A model generated the notes under the pieces. It saw only the letters and a program-made list of their open reading frames with translations, was not told the DNA's origin and searched no databases. Positions 60,879-64,000 of a stretch of DNA of 64,000 nucleotides are shown here, one piece after another. The stretch is from Sphingomonas gei. GTDB lineage: Bacteria > Pseudomonadota > Alphaproteobacteria > Sphingomonadales > Sphingomonadaceae. Location of the stretch: assembly GCF_004792685.1 (NCBI RefSeq), contig NZ_SRXT01000003.1, forward strand, positions 372,001-436,000. The letters are read 5' to 3'. How positions within the stretch are numbered: the stretch's first letter is position 1; the number at the start of each line of letters is the position of its first letter. The position numbers and the translations under genes are program-made.

Positions 60879-60940
60879 TGCGATGGCGAGAGGCGTCCGC
60901 TATTGGGCGGTAGCAGTCTCAGCGCTGACGGATGCCCGAG

Positions 60941-63007
60941 TTAATAGATCCCGTCGATCTCGACCGTGAGCCGTGGGGTCGGCGGGGCGAGCAGCAGGCT
61001 CGAGCGGCGGGTATTGGCCAGTTCTTCGGAGCGCAGGCGGGCGTATTTGTCCTTCGCCGCCGCCGCCGCATCGGCGGGATCGCGCAGGATCGTCGGCTTG
61101 AGGAAGATGAACAACGTGCGCTTCTGGCGCGTCTCGCGCCGGCTCTTGAACAATTCGCCGACGATCGGAATGTCGCCGAGGATCGGCACCTGCTGGCGCG
61201 AATCCTCCCGGTCATCGGTGATCAGCCCGCCGAGCACGATCGTCTGGCCGTTGTCGGCGAGCACGGTGGTGTTGATCGCGCGGCGATTGGTGACGAGGTC
61301 CGAGGCTGCCGCGGTCTGCGCGGTTGCGATCGACGAGGCTTCCTGATTGACCTGCAGCCGGATCGTATCGCCGGCGTTGATCCGCGGCAGCACGCGCAGG
61401 GTGATGCCGACATCCTTGCGCTCGATCGTCGTGTAGGGCGCGACCGAAGTCGAATCGGTCAGCACCGATCCGGTGACGAAGGGGACGTTCTGGCCCGAGA
61501 CGAACTCGCCGGCGACATTGTCGAGCACCGTGATCTGCGGCGTCGACAGCAGGTTGGCGCGGGTTGAGGTTCCGAGCGCCTGGACGAGGATCGAGAAATT
61601 GTCGCCGATCCGGACATTGCCGGTCAGCCCGTTGCCGATCAGTGCGCCCGCCGGCACGTTGAGTGCCTTGAGGATCGAGCCGAGCGACGTCCCCGCCTGA
61701 TCGAACGAGGTGCCGACGCCCTGCGGCTGGAGCGCCGCGCCGTCGGTGCCGAGCTGGACGCCCAGCGCCTCGGCATCGTCGCCGGTGATCTCGGCGATCG
61801 CGGCCTCGATCAGCACCTGGGGGCGGCGCACGTCGAGATCGGTGATCAGCCCCTCGATCGAAGCGATGGCGGAGGGCGTGCCGCGCACCACCACGGCGTT
61901 GAGCTCGGGGGCGGGCTGGACGGTGATGTCGGGGGTCGAGAAGCCCTGCGGCGTCGGCGTCGGCGTGTTCTGCATCACCGGCTGGGTGGCGGCGTTCGCC
62001 GCCTGCATCGCATTGCCGAGCCCGCCGCCGGTCGAGGCGGCGCTGTTCGAGAGCGCGGCGATGTTCGGCGAGCCGCCGCTCAGCCGCGCGAACGGATTGC
62101 TGGTCGAGCCCGACAGGCTGCGCGCGATCGGATTGTCGGCGCTCTCGCCCTGGCCGAGCACGCCGCGGAGCACTTCGGTGACGGTCTCGGCATCGGCATA
62201 ATTGAGGCGGAACATCCGGGTGATCGGTGTGGCGCCGCCCGGCTGGTCGAGCGACGCGGCGATCCGGCGCGCCTCGGCGACCGCGGCGGGGGTGCCGCGG
62301 ATGATCACGGTGTTGCTGCGCGGATCAGCGGCGACGCGCGCGCCGGTGCCGCTCTGCTGGTCGCCGAGCACGGTCTGGAGCGACTGGGCGACATCGGCGG
62401 CATTGCCGTTGCGCAGCGTGATCGTCGCGAAGGTGGCGCCGCTGCCGCCGTCGAGCTGGTGGGCGATCGCCTCTACGCGGCGGACATTGTCGGCATAATC
62501 GGTGATCACCACGGCATTGGGGCTGGTGAGCGGCTCGACGCTGCCGAAGGTGGCGACGAGCGGGCGGATGACCCGCGCGACATCGGCGGAGGGCACGTTG
62601 GCGAGGCGGACCATCCGGGTGACGAGTTCCTGGCCGCCGGCGGCGCGGCCGGGCACGCCGCCGTCGCGCACGGCGTTGGCGGCGGGAACGACCCGCCAGG
62701 CGCGGCCCGAGCGGACCGCCGAGAAGCCATTGGCGCGCAGTACCGACTGGAACAGCTCCCACACCCCCGACGGCGACAGCGGAGTCGCCGACGTGACCGT
62801 CACCGTGCCTTTCACCGCGGGATCGAGGATCAGGGTGCGCCCGGTGATCCGCGAGATCTGATCGGCGACGTCGGCGATCTCGACTCCGCGCATGTTGATC
62901 ACGATGTCGCCGGGCTGGCTCTGGTCGGCGGTCTGCGCGACGGCGACGCTGTCGAGCGCGATGCCGGCGAGCGCGAGGGCGGCGAAGGTGGAGCGAATCT
63001 TGTGCAC
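60941..63007 (-). CDS. gspD: Type II secretion outer-membrane secretin GspD
   Basis: The 688-residue secretin has a signal peptide (about 1-24), then an N0 domain (VINMRGVEIADVADQISRIT), N1-N3 domains (ARVIRPLVATFGSVEPLTSP; IIRGTPAAVAEARRIAASLD; a Ser/Gly-rich N3 insertion near 285-345) and the secretin C-domain (LLSTPQITVLDNVAGEFVSG, VPILGDIPIVGELFKSRRET, RTLFIFLKPTILRDP). It forms the outer-membrane channel. The start is a GTG. It lies 10 nt after gspC on the minus strand and converges on the gspL-M block. Confidence 0.93.
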   Translation of the reverse strand: MHKIRSTFAALALAGIALDSVAVAQTADQSQPGDIVINMRGVEIADVADQISRITGRTLILDPAVKGTVTVTSATPLSPSGVWELFQSVLRANGFSAVRSGRAWRVVPAANAVRDGGVPGRAAGGQELVTRMVRLANVPSADVARVIRPLVATFGSVEPLTSPNAVVITDYADNVRRVEAIAHQLDGGSGATFATITLRNGNAADVAQSLQTVLGDQQSGTGARVAADPRSNTVIIRGTPAAVAEARRIAASLDQPGGATPITRMFRLNYADAETVTEVLRGVLGQGESADNPIARSLSGSTSNPFARLSGGSPNIAALSNSAASTGGGLGNAMQAANAATQPVMQNTPTPTPQGFSTPDITVQPAPELNAVVVRGTPSAIASIEGLITDLDVRRPQVLIEAAIAEITGDDAEALGVQLGTDGAALQPQGVGTSFDQAGTSLGSILKALNVPAGALIGNGLTGNVRIGDNFSILVQALGTSTRANLLSTPQITVLDNVAGEFVSGQNVPFVTGSVLTDSTSVAPYTTIERKDVGITLRVLPRINAGDTIRLQVNQEASSIATAQTAAASDLVTNRRAINTTVLADNGQTIVLGGLITDDREDSRQQVPILGDIPIVGELFKSRRETRQKRTLFIFLKPTILRDPADAAAAAKDKYARLRSEELANTRRSSLLLAPPTPRLTVEIDGIY

Positions 63008-63017
63008 TGGGGTCTCT

Positions 63018-63827
63018 TTATCGGAGCGGCACGGTAAGCGTCAGTCGCTTCCCGTCACGAAGGATCTGGATCTGGGCGTTGCCGCTCGCCTGGGCGGAAG
63101 CGAAGGCGGCGTTGGCGGCGTTGGGATCGCTCAGCGACGTCCCGTTGACCGACTGGATGACATCGCCGGCGACCATTCCGGGCGGGCCGTTGTCGCCGAT
63201 GCGGTAGCCGCCATTGACCGGGCTCGCATCGAAGCGCTGAAGGAGTCCGGCAGTGCTTGCCGCGGGCGGGGGCGGCGGCGCGCCGCCTCCGCCGGGCGAG
63301 GTCACCGCGGAGGGGGGCTGCGGAGTGGTCTGCGACGCCTGGTTCTGCGCGGCCTGGCGCTGCTCGGGCGACAAGGTCGGATCGGGGAAAGCAAGGAACT
63401 CGTTGCGCCCGCCGATCGCGAGGATCACCCGATCGCGCAGGATCGCCTGAATCGTCGCGCCGTTGACCGCTTCGCCGACATGGAAGGGTGCCGTGGTCGC
63501 GCCGCTCACCGAGATGAATGCCGTCGACAGCGACGCCGGGCTCGCGGCGATCACGCCCTTGAGCTCGAGCGGCAAGGTGGTGGCCTGCGCCGCTTCGCTG
63601 GCCGAGGTCTTGCCGAAGGGGGCGAGCGCGATCGCCGGCGCGATGTCGGGCGCCAAAGCAGGGGCGCTGCGGCCCGACGGCACGGTGATCGCGCCGGTGC
63701 CGGCATGTCCGGCAAGCCGCCAGGTGAGTCCGGCGAGCGCGAACGCGACCGACAGCACGACCAAACCGGTCAGCACGTCGAGCGCGGTGCGCGCCTGGCG
63801 CGGCGTGAGGGAGAATGCAGGGCTCAT
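63018..63827 (-). CDS. gspC: Type II secretion protein GspC
   Basis: The 269-residue protein has an N-terminal transmembrane helix (LDVLTGLVVLSVAFALAGLT) and the periplasmic HR domain (PLELKGVIAASPASLSTAFI, FHVGEAVNGATIQAILRDRV). A Pro/Gly-rich linker is followed by a C-terminal PDZ domain (GGYRIGDNGPPGMVAGDVIQ, SVNGTSLSDPNAANAA). GspC connects the platform to the secretin and selects substrates. The ATG at 63827 overlaps the preceding pseudopilin stop by four bases. Confidence 0.88.
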   Translation of the reverse strand: MSPAFSLTPRQARTALDVLTGLVVLSVAFALAGLTWRLAGHAGTGAITVPSGRSAPALAPDIAPAIALAPFGKTSASEAAQATTLPLELKGVIAASPASLSTAFISVSGATTAPFHVGEAVNGATIQAILRDRVILAIGGRNEFLAFPDPTLSPEQRQAAQNQASQTTPQPPSAVTSPGGGGAPPPPPAASTAGLLQRFDASPVNGGYRIGDNGPPGMVAGDVIQSVNGTSLSDPNAANAAFASAQASGNAQIQILRDGKRLTLTVPLR

Positions 63828-64000
63828 CCCCTGCGTCCGTCCACGAAGCCGTCGAGCGATGCAAGGGGCGTGCTTGCCTGTGCCGCAAAGACCTGGATTT
63901 GCACCCGCTGGATTTCGGGATCGTCGGTGCCGCGCCGGGTCACCGCGATCCGCCATTGCTCGCCGAGCATTTCGACCTGATCGGCGTTGGCGGGCGCCTT
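63824..64000 (-). CDS. Minor pseudopilin, C-terminal part (GspI-like)
   Basis: This is the last 58 codons of a gene that enters from the right edge: QVEMLGEQWRIAVTRRGTDD and VQIQVFAAQASTPLASLDGF precede the stop. The short beta strands and position before gspC fit GspI, a minor pseudopilin of the type II secretion tip. GspJ or GspK is an alternative, because the diagnostic N-terminal prepilin signal is outside the window. The stop overlaps the gspC ATG (ATGA). Confidence 0.5.
   Translation of the reverse strand, partial: KAPANADQVEMLGEQWRIAVTRRGTDDPEIQRVQIQVFAAQASTPLASLDGFVDGRRG

Overview
The window looks like the chromosome of a motile sphingomonad (Alphaproteobacteria, Sphingomonas-like). 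This is inferred from three things. The flagellar gene set is of the Caulobacter type (FlbD, FliX, FlaF, a separate rod-binding FlgJ domain). The chemotaxis operon is of alphaproteobacterial type (CheA, CheW, CheR, CheB, CheD and two CheY). The DNA is GC-rich, with many short 4-nt or 1-nt gene overlaps and GTG/TTG starts. No rRNA, tRNA, CRISPR array or complete insertion sequence was seen.

Positions 1-23,250 hold flagellar assembly genes, mostly on the minus strand. They form the units flgD-fliK, flhA-flbD-fliN-fliF, fliH-fliG, flgN-flgJ-flgI and flhB-fliR-fliQ-fliE-flgC. Plus-strand units are a FlaEY-like beta-propeller gene with flgB, fliX (divergent from flgI), and fliN2-fliO-fliP. A catalase-peroxidase gene, katG, sits inside this block. 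A small DUF559 endonuclease-like gene, bounded by a 53-bp inverted repeat, closes it.

Positions 23,800-33,200 are one long minus-strand motility operon: motA, STAS, cheY, cheA, cheW, cheR, cheB, cheY, cheD, a small CheZ-like candidate, motB, a FliL-like gene and a PilZ gene. MotA and MotB lie at opposite ends. Next come a methyltransferase and a large HAD protein that may modify the flagellar surface, flaF, a racemase, two chemoreceptors with a C-terminal WxxF tether, and a FixLJ-like kinase/regulator pair (to about 44,900).

Positions 45,100-58,000 are ordinary chromosome: a periplasmic amidohydrolase pair, lipoproteins, an L,D-transpeptidase-like protein, a YhiN-type flavoprotein, a DbpA-like DEAD-box helicase, a YaiI-family protein, a TbpB-like lipoprotein and a PhoX phosphatase with a possible Pho box. 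Positions 58,000-64,000 hold a type II secretion cluster (gspL/M/C-like genes on plus; gspD, gspC and gspI on minus). It is split by an HxlR-regulator/SnoaL pair and a degenerate repeat element.

The most interesting signal joins two observations. The FlbD orthologue has lost the hallmark residues of a sigma-54 activator: GAFTGA has become GAFPGA, Walker B DE has become RE, and the N-E switch asparagine and the sensor I asparagine are both replaced. In parallel, a directional box, CCTATAA(T/G), lies about 20-85 nt upstream of almost every flagellar or chemotaxis transcription unit, with no convincing sigma-54 -24/-12 site noticed in the upstream regions read. I infer that this lineage has rewired its flagellar hierarchy away from sigma-54 to a TATAAT-like promoter class, with FlbD/FliX kept in a different role.
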